Shown here in pieces: positions 15,808-22,314 of a DNA stretch of 26,818 bases. Numbering within the stretch: the first letter of the stretch is position 1; each line of letters begins with the position of its first letter. Below the pieces are notes generated by a model. It was given only the letters and a program-made list of their open reading frames with translations. It had not been told where the DNA came from and ran no database searches. Position numbers and translations under genes: made by a program. Source of the stretch: a virus. The DNA lies in the IMG/VR virus record IMGVR_UViG_3300035204_001280, positions 1 through 26,818 of that record. The stretch is one strand, 5' to 3'.

Positions 15808-17220
15808 CTACGCGATTAACAGTCGGCCGGACTCGCCGCCGAAACCGGGACTTAAGTATACATCCGCGATGTAGGCTACCCCGTCAAACGGGTGCTTTAG
15901 ATCGTCATTCTGCCCGCGCCAGTGTCGCAGACTGTGGATTAGCTTTGTGCAGGACTCATGCACGCGGAACCGGCCATCGACCGCCGCAGCGTTTAGCAGT
16001 CGAGCGCGAGCCTTGATCGAGCCTCGGCCCTTGTAGGGTACGCGGATCGCGAAGGGCGGTCGCGAGCTGCCAGCCAAGTCCGCGAATGCGCGCTCTAAGG
16101 TCTCGTTAACGGAGAGCCCTAAGCCGAGGCGGCCGGCGCTGTTCGAGTCTCCGCGGGCCTCGTCGATCTGGTGTAGGCCAATACCCCAAGGCCTGAGCAT
16201 GTCTCGGATTGCTATGGCCTCTGCCTTGGGTGTGTTCCGCTCCTCGGAGCAATACTCCGCGAGCACCCACAGCCGCTCACCTGTCCACGCTACGAGGTAG
16301 CACACGGACGCGCCTGGCCTCTCGCCATGGTCCCAGCCAAGCCCGACGGCCTCGACATTCTGCGGCGCCTCGTCGTCGCCGAATATGCAAAGCTCGGAGA
16401 ACCCTGGGATCCACCGGTCAACGCTCACGCCGTCCCACTCGCCTAAGACGCGCTGCCGATACTCCCAAGGCCCGTAGCTATCGATCTGCGCTTGTATGTC
16501 TTCGGGCGTGCGGTGCGGGCAATTCTCAGCCGTGAGCGGAACGCGGTGTATGTCCCAGTCCTCGCGAGCTGTAGCGCCGGTCTCCGGGTTGCCCTCGACG
16601 GTATCGCGCAGCCAATCTACCGGCCGCCCGATCGGCGTGAAACCCATAATCACAGGACCACCGGCCGCGCTTGCGCTGGCCACCGCGACACGGCTTCGGG
16701 CCTCGGAGTAGTGCCCGATCTTCGGCACCTCATCAAAGGCTAGCCAGTCAATCGTTGCACCGCTCAAAGCGATCAAATCCTGCGAGCCACTTTTCCCGAA
16801 GATCAAGCTTCCCGATTTTAGGCGGATCAGCTTTGACCCGCTGAAGGTATACCCGCGGGCGTCGTCGTATTTTTGCCGCGGGTCCAGTATGCCGGGCGGC
16901 TCGATCTCGCGCAGCTTGCGGCTAATGTTGGGCCAGCCGGCCCGAAGGTCCGCGCAGACAATCCAACCGATAGAGCCTGGCGCGGGCGACTCTCTGAACG
17001 GATGAAAGGCGCCAGCTAACCACCACGATTCGGCAGCTAAAAAGCGCGTTTTGCCAATTTGATTGCCCCCGATCAGGATTCGGCGACCGTGCGGCGACAT
17101 GTGTGCTGCGCGTTGAGCTGGGGACATGCCGCCTTGGCCGGGTGCGCCGTTCAAGTACCGGTGCAGGCCGTCCGACTCCATGGCGTCCGCGAAACCAACG
17201 ATCGCGGATATGTCGAGCAT
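15808..17220 (-). CDS. terL: Terminase large subunit
   Basis: The 470-residue protein has an N-terminal ATPase with Walker A GGNQIGKTRF (51-60, Lys57) and Walker B IDWLAFDEV (157-165, with Asp163 and catalytic Glu164), then a coupling-type stretch VIMGFTPIGRP (about 189-199). The C-terminal RNase H-like nuclease half begins at VGLGWDHGER with Asp296; later acidic residues at about 353-356 and Asp445/Asp452 are candidate metal ligands. The enzyme translocates and cuts DNA at the portal. Its ATG overlaps the small subunit stop (TAATG at 17220). It uses TTA Leu codons at 16098-16096, 16122-16120 and 16446-16444. Confidence 0.93.
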   Translation of the reverse strand: MLDISAIVGFADAMESDGLHRYLNGAPGQGGMSPAQRAAHMSPHGRRILIGGNQIGKTRFLAAESWWLAGAFHPFRESPAPGSIGWIVCADLRAGWPNISRKLREIEPPGILDPRQKYDDARGYTFSGSKLIRLKSGSLIFGKSGSQDLIALSGATIDWLAFDEVPKIGHYSEARSRVAVASASAAGGPVIMGFTPIGRPVDWLRDTVEGNPETGATAREDWDIHRVPLTAENCPHRTPEDIQAQIDSYGPWEYRQRVLGEWDGVSVDRWIPGFSELCIFGDDEAPQNVEAVGLGWDHGERPGASVCYLVAWTGERLWVLAEYCSEERNTPKAEAIAIRDMLRPWGIGLHQIDEARGDSNSAGRLGLGLSVNETLERAFADLAGSSRPPFAIRVPYKGRGSIKARARLLNAAAVDGRFRVHESCTKLIHSLRHWRGQNDDLKHPFDGVAYIADVYLSPGFGGESGRLLIA

Positions 17221-17696
17221 TACTTAGCGTTGCTCGCGTTCTTGAGGTTGAGCGCGGCTAAGATCATCTCTTCGGGCAAGCGAGACACGCTATCAATGAT
17301 AACGGCCCGGCCTTCGGGCTTACGCGGGTCTACCACCGTGTCGGGATCGGCCGGTGCATCGGTGGCCGCCGCAAGTGTGATTTGTGCGTCTCTGCGGTAT
17401 CCGTGGCGCCGTTCAAGCATCCACGCGGCGGCCTGCCAAGAGCCATCGATCGCGGCCGATTCGATAATGGCCAGCGCCCGTAAGGCGTTGTCAGCTTCGG
17501 CGAGTTTTACGGCGGCAGAAAAGGCAGAATACTTAGCCTCTGCGTCTGGCTTTCTCGACCGCCTTAGCCATTCGTTGATCGTCTCTGTTCGGACTCCACC
17601 GGCGGATGCCGCGATCTCACGGGTTGCGCCAAGGCGGATCGCCTTACAAATGGCCTCTTGTGTGTCGGGAGTGAGCTTCGAGGGCCTACCGGCCAT
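17220..17696 (-). CDS. terS: Terminase small subunit
   Basis: The 158-residue protein begins MAGRPSKLTPDTQEAICKAI and continues with a helix-turn-helix (about 20-45, with ATREIAASAGGVRTETINEW), the classical start of small terminase subunits that recognise pac or cos DNA. The following helices (about 55-105) form the oligomerisation region, with SWQAAAWMLERRHGYRR. It is directly upstream of, and overlaps, the large subunit gene. The ribosome site AAGGGGAACAC precedes the ATG. The gene lies immediately downstream of a tRNA gene on the same strand. Confidence 0.9.
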   Translation of the reverse strand: MAGRPSKLTPDTQEAICKAIRLGATREIAASAGGVRTETINEWLRRSRKPDAEAKYSAFSAAVKLAEADNALRALAIIESAAIDGSWQAAAWMLERRHGYRRDAQITLAAATDAPADPDTVVDPRKPEGRAVIIDSVSRLPEEMILAALNLKNASNAK

Positions 17697-17715
17697 GTGT
17701 TCCCCTTCGATTATG

Positions 17716-17799
17716 TAGCGCGCCCCGGAGTCGAACCGGGAAGGCCATCCGGCCAGCGGATTTTAAGTCCGATGCGTTTACCATTTTCGCCAGCGCGCC
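17716..17799 (-). tRNA. tRNA-Leu (anticodon UAA)
   Basis: An 84-nt leftward cloverleaf is visible: acceptor GGCGCGC/GCGCGCT (last pair G-T), D-stem GCG/CGC, anticodon stem CGGA/TCCG with loop CTTAAAA (anticodon TAA), a variable arm GGCC-GGAT-GGCC as in class II tRNAs, and T-arm CCCGG-TTCGACT-CCGGG. The long variable arm and anticodon identify leucine. The 27-43 pair is T-C, a mismatch. CCA is not encoded (CAT follows discriminator A), so it would be added by the host enzyme. It reads UUA (and UUG) and lies between the replication and packaging genes. Confidence 0.92.
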
Positions 17800-17819
17800 G
17801 CATATTCGCAAGTCGCGCT

Positions 17820-18395
17820 CTAAACCTTCGGCTTGAGTTTATGCCACGATCCGAGCTTTGGCGCCGCGGCTCTCGCTATCTCCAGCCGTTCGAGCTGCGC
17901 GGGTGTCATGCGCTCCCACTTTGTGAGGTGAGGGCGCTCCGGAGTCGAATGGTAGAGCTGGATTGTGTAAGGATCGGCCTTTAATCGCTCGCAAAAGGGC
18001 TCCCACGCCATCGTAGAGCCGTTTTGGAGTCTATACCCGGCTGCGCAGTCGCAAGCCGCTGTATAGGTGTTTACGCGCGATTCTGAGCCATTGGGGGATC
18101 CGACGTGGTGCGCCACCTCCACCCATCCGGTCTGGTCGCATCGTCGGCACCCTTGCGGTTTGAGCGCTCCAACATCGGGCTTCATGCCTTTAGCTGTGTT
18201 GCGGATATTGGCTATCGTCGGCGTGCGCTGGTGCTCAGCCATCCAGCGTTTAGCCGCATCGAACAGGAGCCGGTCGGGCATGTGTTGTAGGCCGTCCTTC
18301 CAGACCGGGAACACGTCTCCGGCCCAGCTATCGCGCTTGCCATAATTGGCCGCTATCAGGCTTAGTACTTTGCTTATCGTCTGGTCCGCTGCCAT
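17820..18395 (-). CDS. Putative helicase-loader-type replication protein with Cys motif
   Basis: The 191-residue protein begins with a helical N-terminal domain (about 5-70) with a Tyr, a 'W..GL...P..L...A.....' core and PTIANIRNTAKG, the pattern of phage helicase loader/inhibitor proteins. A Cys cluster follows: CRRC (about 83-86) and CDC (about 115-117), possibly a zinc knuckle. It follows the initiator gene, as lambda P follows O, which supports a role bringing the host DnaB helicase to the origin. A P-like identity is inferred. The ribosome site is AAAAGGGGAAACC. Confidence 0.5.
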   Translation of the reverse strand: MAADQTISKVLSLIAANYGKRDSWAGDVFPVWKDGLQHMPDRLLFDAAKRWMAEHQRTPTIANIRNTAKGMKPDVGALKPQGCRRCDQTGWVEVAHHVGSPNGSESRVNTYTAACDCAAGYRLQNGSTMAWEPFCERLKADPYTIQLYHSTPERPHLTKWERMTPAQLERLEIARAAAPKLGSWHKLKPKV

Positions 18396-18406
18396 GGTTT
18401 CCCCTT

Positions 18407-19354
18407 TTAGTGAGCGATTAAGTTTCCGTCGTCGTCAAAATCTTCGTCGCTCGGCCAGTACTCTAACGAAGCGGCCGGCTTGGCGTCTGTGCCTGGCTCC
18501 CACTGGGCCGCGAATTCGACATACGATCGACACTTGCCAGCTCGAAGGAATGTCCCGATCCCGTAGCCGTTCTCGCGTAGGAACCTGGCCCGGTCGTGGT
18601 TCGACTCCCACAGCCAGCGCCAAGCGTGCTCGAAAGCCTCCAAGCCGTGTTCGGCTACGCGACGCCGTAGATCCTCGCGGCGCTTGCCGAGCTTGGCCCG
18701 GCTGCCGTTGGGCGTGTGTTGCAGCCGTAGATCCTCCATGCGGTCCCATAGGCCCGTAAGGTCTACCCTGTCGGCCTTGGGCTTTTTGGGGCGGCCCGCT
18801 TTTCCGGGTATCGGCGCCGGTCGGCAAACCGGGGCGGGCCCACCGTCGGGAGCTTCGGCGACGGAGGGCGCCTCGGCTTCCGATTCTTCCCGTTCACACT
18901 CTAAAGCGTCTGGCTTAGCATCGCTAAGACCGACATTACTTTGTTCTTGTGTAAGTGTGTAGTGTGTAGTGTGTTGTTCCGCGCGCGCGAGTGCAGCGAA
19001 AGTGTCCGGCGACTGTCCGAAAGGTGTCCGAACGGTGTCCGGTTTTGCCCCGTAAGTCCGCGTTATCTCTGTAACTGAATGTCCGTTAGGTGTCCGGCGA
19101 CTGTCCGGCGACTGTCCGACACTAGATTTCCAGTCCTGTTGATAACTCCGGACGCGGGATATCATTTTCTGCGCCTTATGCTTGCTCCAACCGGCCCATT
19201 TGGCGAATTCGCGGACGCTCCAAGCCTCCCCGGTGTCCAAGGCCCGAAACAGCACCATAAACCCGAGCACGTCGGGAGCTGGGTCTTCTCGCGTCCAGCG
19301 CCGCTTAATGGCCTCGTCGATAAGCTCGACCGGGGCCGGGTTCCATTGTTCCAC
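18407..19354 (-). CDS. Replication initiator protein (O-like) with origin inside its gene
   Basis: The 315-residue protein starts with GTG at 19354, with GGAGG upstream. The N-terminus (about 20-75, with SVREFAKWAGWSKHKAQKMI) is a winged helix typical of replication initiators. Residues about 80-118 are encoded by the 11-bp repeat region and contain repeated PD..RTP and GQSPD elements. The C-terminal domain (about 205-295, with AWRWLWESNHDRARFLRENG and YGIGTFLRAGK) matches the C-terminal domain of phage replisome organisers. It should bind its own repeats and recruit a helicase through the next gene's product. A Pro/Ala/Glu-rich linker lies at about 145-200. Confidence 0.75.
   Translation of the reverse strand: MEQWNPAPVELIDEAIKRRWTREDPAPDVLGFMVLFRALDTGEAWSVREFAKWAGWSKHKAQKMISRVRSYQQDWKSSVGQSPDSRRTPNGHSVTEITRTYGAKPDTVRTPFGQSPDTFAALARAEQHTTHYTLTQEQSNVGLSDAKPDALECEREESEAEAPSVAEAPDGGPAPVCRPAPIPGKAGRPKKPKADRVDLTGLWDRMEDLRLQHTPNGSRAKLGKRREDLRRRVAEHGLEAFEHAWRWLWESNHDRARFLRENGYGIGTFLRAGKCRSYVEFAAQWEPGTDAKPAASLEYWPSDEDFDDDGNLIAH
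18954..18974 (+). repeat. AGTGTGT triple tandem repeat, possible unwinding element
   Basis: Three head-to-tail copies of AGTGTGT occupy 18954-18974 inside an AT-richer stretch (about 18941-18980) of the initiator gene, about 30 bp from the nearest iteron. In iteron origins of lambdoid type, a weaker duplex next to the iterons is where melting begins. That role is inferred here. Confidence 0.45.
19003..19123 (+). repeat. Iteron array: two blocks of four 11-bp TGTCCG repeats (probable replication origin)
   Basis: TGTCCG begins at 19003, 19014, 19025, 19036 and again at 19080, 19091, 19102, 19113. All eight start in one 11-bp register (the two blocks are 77 bp, 7 x 11, apart). Three copies are identical as TGTCCGGCGAC (19003, 19091, 19102). 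Because 11 is not a multiple of 3, the repeats pass through all three reading frames of the initiator gene, so selection is more likely on DNA than on protein. By analogy with lambda O and related initiators, this is a likely replication origin bound by the gene's own product. Confidence 0.75.
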
Positions 19355-19400
19355 CTGTGGGCGTCCTCCGTTCTCAGCGTTGCCGCGCTGATATCAACAT

Positions 19401-19964
19401 TTAATCAACCGCCGGCGCATCTTCAACGATACGATAAATTACGATCTCGGTCCGTGGCTTCCCGTCGCGCTCGGCGTAGAATTTCCAACCCTCGCCGCCT
19501 ACCAATTGCGCATCGTCGACGTACACGTTCCCCGCCTTTTCGATGCCGTCGGAGATCGCCTTTTCCAGATTGTCTTTATCTGGCCGACACGGCCGAAGGA
19601 TCAGCCCGTCGGGAGCCTTGCGGCTGAGCTTGAGCCGTTGCGGGCGCTTGAAGATAAATCGCGCCTGTATGAATAGCGGCTCAGCACGGTAGGCCATGGT
19701 CCCGCCGTGCTCGGGCTTCCCAAGGCGCCGGGCGACCCTTGAAACTTTCCACTCGAAATCGAAGGTCTCGCGCGGCGTATATGTGCGGGTCTTCCCGTAC
19801 CGCGTGACCGTGCGCGCGCGCTGTTTCGACTGTGGGCTGCCTGCTACCGTTAGCGTCGTCATGACGGACCACAAGCACCCGGCCCGGTAGATATGCCCTG
19901 TGCTCTGCTCTAAGGCCTCTACGGCCCGCGAGAGCTGGATTAGCCGCGAAAACTCTTCGGTCAT
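19401..19964 (-). CDS. RusA-family Holliday junction resolvase
   Basis: The 187-residue protein contains the RusA signature RPDKDNLEKAISDGIEKAG (127-145) followed by VYVDDAQLV (147-155). The acidic residues Asp129, Asp131, Asp139 and Asp150/Asp151, plus Lys135, match the metal-binding and catalytic set of RusA. It would cut four-way junctions from recombination or replication before packaging. The start is fixed by ATGA overlap with the upstream gene and a GAGGTG site. The RusA core begins at Met35, so there is a 34-residue N-terminal extension compared with the usual family length. Confidence 0.88.
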   Translation of the reverse strand: MTEEFSRLIQLSRAVEALEQSTGHIYRAGCLWSVMTTLTVAGSPQSKQRARTVTRYGKTRTYTPRETFDFEWKVSRVARRLGKPEHGGTMAYRAEPLFIQARFIFKRPQRLKLSRKAPDGLILRPCRPDKDNLEKAISDGIEKAGNVYVDDAQLVGGEGWKFYAERDGKPRTEIVIYRIVEDAPAVD

Positions 19965-20260
19965 TTCATCACCTCAGAATGCGCCCAATCGAGCAAGTCG
20001 GCCCGTTCCGTATCGCTGAGCGGTGCCGGCGTTCCTATGGGCTGCGGCTCGCTCAGCTCTTCGCGGATGGCTTCGAAGTGCTCGATCATAAGGTCCAGCT
20101 CGGCGCCCTCGTTAAACGTCAACAGGTGCTCAGATAGGCCCGTGTCCGTGACCGCCCACAGCTTCCAGACGAAGCCGCAAGCCGTCGCGCACTCAAGCCG
20201 GAGCCGAACGGGCTGCGTTTCGAGCTTCGTTCCCTTTGCGGTCGGGTAGGGATTATCCAT
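19961..20260 (-). CDS. Small protein between regulator and RusA, unknown
   Basis: The 99-residue protein has a beta-type first half (LETQPVRLRLECATACGFVW) and an acidic helical second half (MIEHFEAIREELSEPQ). The start overlaps the end of the regulator gene by 8 nt, and its stop overlaps the RusA start as ATGA, which makes it a firm member of this operon. No known motif is seen. Two Cys (about 24 and 28) are not enough to claim a metal site. It probably serves early or recombination functions, by context only. Confidence 0.6.
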   Translation of the reverse strand: MDNPYPTAKGTKLETQPVRLRLECATACGFVWKLWAVTDTGLSEHLLTFNEGAELDLMIEHFEAIREELSEPQPIGTPAPLSDTERADLLDWAHSEVMK

Positions 20261-20537
20261 CGCGAACCGCCAACGCCGCAGCCAGGCAGCGAGCCGTGCG
20301 GGCCTCAGTTTCCGTCACTCGTAGCGCCCGCAATAGCTGTTCCATCTGGCCCGCATCCGGTAGCCACTGGTCATTCTCCAGCCGTGAGATCGCCGCCTGT
20401 GTGAAGCCCTGAACGTGCGCCAGTGACTCCGATAGGCTGACTTGGTTTAGCCCTGCCCGCTTTCTCAGCTCTCGGCAAAACTCGCCCAACGTCGGCCCGC
20501 CCGTTGTCTCCTCCTCGATTAGTCCCGCGCGCCGCAT
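20253..20537 (-). CDS. XRE-family helix-turn-helix regulator
   Basis: The 94-residue protein has a helix-turn-helix of Cro/C1 type: EFCRELRKRAGLNQVSLSES (about 19-38), followed by AAISRLENDQWLPDAGQMEQ (about 48-67). It contains only the DNA-binding domain and has no peptidase or dimerisation domain like CI. It is the first gene of the leftward operon and faces divergently from the rightward cluster, so it likely binds the 109-bp promoter region between them, as Cro or a small repressor does. GGGAGG lies upstream of the ATG. Whether it controls lysogeny is unknown. Confidence 0.82.
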   Translation of the reverse strand: MRRAGLIEEETTGGPTLGEFCRELRKRAGLNQVSLSESLAHVQGFTQAAISRLENDQWLPDAGQMEQLLRALRVTETEARTARCLAAALAVRDG

Positions 20538-20579
20538 ATGCCCTCCCTGTTTATGCTGTTCTTTTTCGCTACACGGCGA

Positions 20580-20608
20580 GCCTAACGGAAGATTCGGGCT
20601 TGCGTCAA
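20580..20608 (-). promoter_or_regulatory. Leftward promoter candidate
   Basis: On the minus strand TTGACG (20608-20603) is followed after 17 bp by TTAGGC (20585-20580), a good -35 and a weak -10 for a sigma-70-type promoter. It would drive the XRE operon. Its -35 overlaps the -35 of the rightward candidate. Confidence 0.45.
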
Positions 20609-20628
20609 CCTATCCGCGTCCGATATAC
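20600..20628 (+). promoter_or_regulatory. Rightward promoter candidate
   Basis: TTGCGT (20600-20605), a 17-bp spacer and ATATAC (20623-20628) lie 19-47 bp before the first rightward ATG. A short inverted pair, TCCG-ATATAC-CGGA (20619-20632), straddles the -10 and could be an operator half-site pair. No other strong operator repeat is visible between 20538 and 20646. Confidence 0.45.
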
Positions 20629-20646
20629 CGGAAGGACGGAGGCCAC

Positions 20647-21051
20647 ATGTTCAAGCTCTTAGGATCGCTGCTGCGCTCAGAGGCCCGGAAACGGCCGGAA
20701 CCGTCAACGCTGCGCAACGCGCTGCGCGACACAATGGCCCGCGCTTCGTCGTGGGACGGTCGGAGGCTCCGGCGACGGATGCTCGACGACTTCGGCCGGT
20801 TCGGTATGGATGACGCCTACGTGTCGAGTCTTAATCCCATGGGCGGCTATCTCAGAGTGTCGCGAGCTGGGGACGCCCGACAGGCGGTGATCATCCGGTA
20901 TGTAGAGCCCAGAGAGGCCCGCGGCCTTGGCACGGATCCGGGCTGGGTTGCGGTCTGGGACAATTTCGCCGCGGAATGCTGGTCGCTCGACGAGGAGCGC
21001 AGCCCACACGCGATCGCGGATATGGTGGCTGATTTCGTGGGGGCCGTATGA
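20647..21051 (+). CDS. First rightward gene, unknown function
   Basis: The 134-residue protein is the first gene after the divergent promoter, with GGAGG 6 nt before its ATG. It has a basic helical N-terminal third (LLRSEARKRPEPSTLRNAL), a Gly/Arg-rich middle (about 40-90) and a C-terminal helix (SPHAIADMVADFVGAV). No membrane segment or metal site is seen. The stop overlaps the next ATG (ATGA), so the two are coupled. I do not recognise the family; an early host-takeover or replication-support role would be a guess. Confidence 0.65.
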   Translation: MFKLLGSLLRSEARKRPEPSTLRNALRDTMARASSWDGRRLRRRMLDDFGRFGMDDAYVSSLNPMGGYLRVSRAGDARQAVIIRYVEPREARGLGTDPGWVAVWDNFAAECWSLDEERSPHAIADMVADFVGAV

Positions 21052-21176
21052 CGCGGGCGGATATTTTTTGTTACGTTGAATTGCTCGCCGGGCTTGTAGC
21101 CGTGGCGGGCGCATACGTGGCCGGGCGGGAGCTAACGCGCGCCGGGTCTTCGTTTCTACTCTCGATCGTTAGCTAA
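21048..21176 (+). CDS. 42-residue membrane protein
   Basis: The ATG at 21048 overlaps the upstream stop (ATGA). The product has one predicted membrane helix (about 6-26, CYVELLAGLVAVAGAYVAG) and a short Arg-containing tail. The downstream gene's ribosome site begins right after its TAA. Small single-pass proteins in early regions are often anti-restriction, superinfection or host-modulating factors; nothing here shows which. Confidence 0.55.
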   Translation: MTRADIFCYVELLAGLVAVAGAYVAGRELTRAGSSFLLSIVS

Positions 21177-21187
21177 AAGGGGAAGAC

Positions 21188-21949
21188 ATGTCCGAAGAAT
21201 CAACAGCGATCGCCACGACTGAGGCGGCGCCACTGGTCGCGATGGACGCTGGCACATTCGCCGACGCGCTGAGCACATACCGACACATCCAAGCCGAGAT
21301 CGATCGGGCGTTTCCTGACTGCATTATGAACGTGCGCGGGAAGCAATTTCGCAAGAAGAGCTATTGGCGCGCGGTCTCCACGGCTGCAAATCTCAGCGTC
21401 GAGATCATCGACGAACGCGAACACACGGACGATAACGGCGGCCGCCACTGGATAGCCACGGCGCGCGCTACGGCTCCGAACGGTAGGACCGCCACAGGCG
21501 ACGGCGCGTGCTCTGCGTCCGAGAAAAGCGGCTCTATGTGCTCGCTTCACAATATCCGAGCCCATGCGCTTACACGGGCCAAGAACCGGGCGATCTCGGA
21601 TCTTGTCGGATTCGGAGAGGTGTCCGCCGAAGAGCTGAGCCCGGCCGATTGGAGGGCACCAGCGAGGCCCGCAGCGCCAGCGCCGCAGGTGGTAGAGCAT
21701 GGCGGCCCAGCACCGGAGACCCGCAGCCCAGAGGCCGTAGGTTGGAAGCAACGGCGCGATCTCAAGTGCCCGCGGTGCTCCGATAAGCTGTGGGACAATA
21801 TCGCCGAACGGGCAGCCGGAAAGACAAGCAAGCCGCCGCTCGGCTGCAATAATCGCGATTCCTGCGGCTATGCGGTCTGGAGTGTCACGGACGCGATCGA
21901 GCTGGTCGGAAAGATGGACGCCGGCGAAGTCGATTTTGAGGGTTTCTAA
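21188..21949 (+). CDS. Putative single-strand annealing-like protein with C-terminal zinc ribbon
   Basis: The 253-residue protein has a central domain at about 48-150 with strands and a helix in the order GKQFRKKSYWRAV, then RHWIATARATAPNGRTATGDGA, then RAHALTRAKNRAISDLVGFG and EVSAEEL. The layout, with a conserved 'RA..RA' helix after a Gly-rich hairpin, recalls Rad52/Erf-type annealing proteins of phages and archaea. A linker rich in Pro/Ala (about 151-185) leads to Cys194-X2-Cys197 and Cys220-X5-Cys226, a zinc ribbon. With RusA nearby, it may form a recombination system. Function is inferred from pattern only. GGGGAAGAC precedes the ATG. Confidence 0.45.
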   Translation: MSEESTAIATTEAAPLVAMDAGTFADALSTYRHIQAEIDRAFPDCIMNVRGKQFRKKSYWRAVSTAANLSVEIIDEREHTDDNGGRHWIATARATAPNGRTATGDGACSASEKSGSMCSLHNIRAHALTRAKNRAISDLVGFGEVSAEELSPADWRAPARPAAPAPQVVEHGGPAPETRSPEAVGWKQRRDLKCPRCSDKLWDNIAERAAGKTSKPPLGCNNRDSCGYAVWSVTDAIELVGKMDAGEVDFEGF

Positions 21950-22239
21950 TGGGACTCATGACACGGAAGCGGCTTCGACCGGGTGCGCCCGGCCGCAGAG
22001 CTGAGGCGGCTACGCTGGCGCTGTCTTGGATAGTTACCGATCGGCCTGGCGAGTGGATGCACGGGCCGATCATCCAAGAGCTATCGGACATGGGGTATTC
22101 GCGGTCGACGGCCGGAAAGGCTCTCCGCGATCTGAAAGATGCCGGCCTGATAGTGGCCCGCGTTCAGCGAAACCGGGCGCATAGGCTCTATGCCACGCAA
22201 GCCGGGATCGATTGCTACTACGCGACCAGCTCGACTTAG
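21949..22239 (+). CDS. Winged helix-turn-helix protein
   Basis: The 96-residue protein begins by TAATG overlap with the annealing-like gene. Residues about 20-85 form a winged helix: LALSWIVTDRPGEWMHGPII, then SRSTAGKALRDLKDAGLIV (the recognition helix and wing approach) and HRLYATQAGI. It resembles phage replication-associated or regulatory winged helices. The N-terminus is very basic (MGLMTRKRLRPG). It may regulate the early operon or take part in replication. A long hairpin starts directly after its stop codon. Confidence 0.7.
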   Translation: MGLMTRKRLRPGAPGRRAEAATLALSWIVTDRPGEWMHGPIIQELSDMGYSRSTAGKALRDLKDAGLIVARVQRNRAHRLYATQAGIDCYYATSST

Positions 22240-22289
22240 CCGGGGCGGGACGGAGACGGTTTGGGGAGATCGAATCCGTCCCGCCTTGG
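22240..22289 (+). other. Long RNA hairpin after the winged-helix gene
   Basis: GGCGGGACGGA (22244-22254) pairs perfectly with TCCGTCCCGCC (22275-22285), and the stem extends outward by two G-U and two C-G pairs to 22240/22289, giving 15 bp with a 20-nt loop. It begins at the base after the TAG. No U-run follows, so it is not a classical terminator. Possible roles are attenuation, RNase processing or an RNA-binding signal in the rightward mRNA. Confidence 0.65.
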
Positions 22290-22314
22290 GCTTTAGAGCA
22301 CATGAGGTGAGACA

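Noticed and set aside
17716-17799. tRNA gene taken as a prophage attachment-site remnant
   Set aside because: The tRNA is complete, lies inside the phage late operon and has no integrase next to it.
19003-19123. Repeat array considered as CRISPR
   Set aside because: Units are 11 bp and continuous within a coding gene, with no 25-40 bp spacers and no cas genes.
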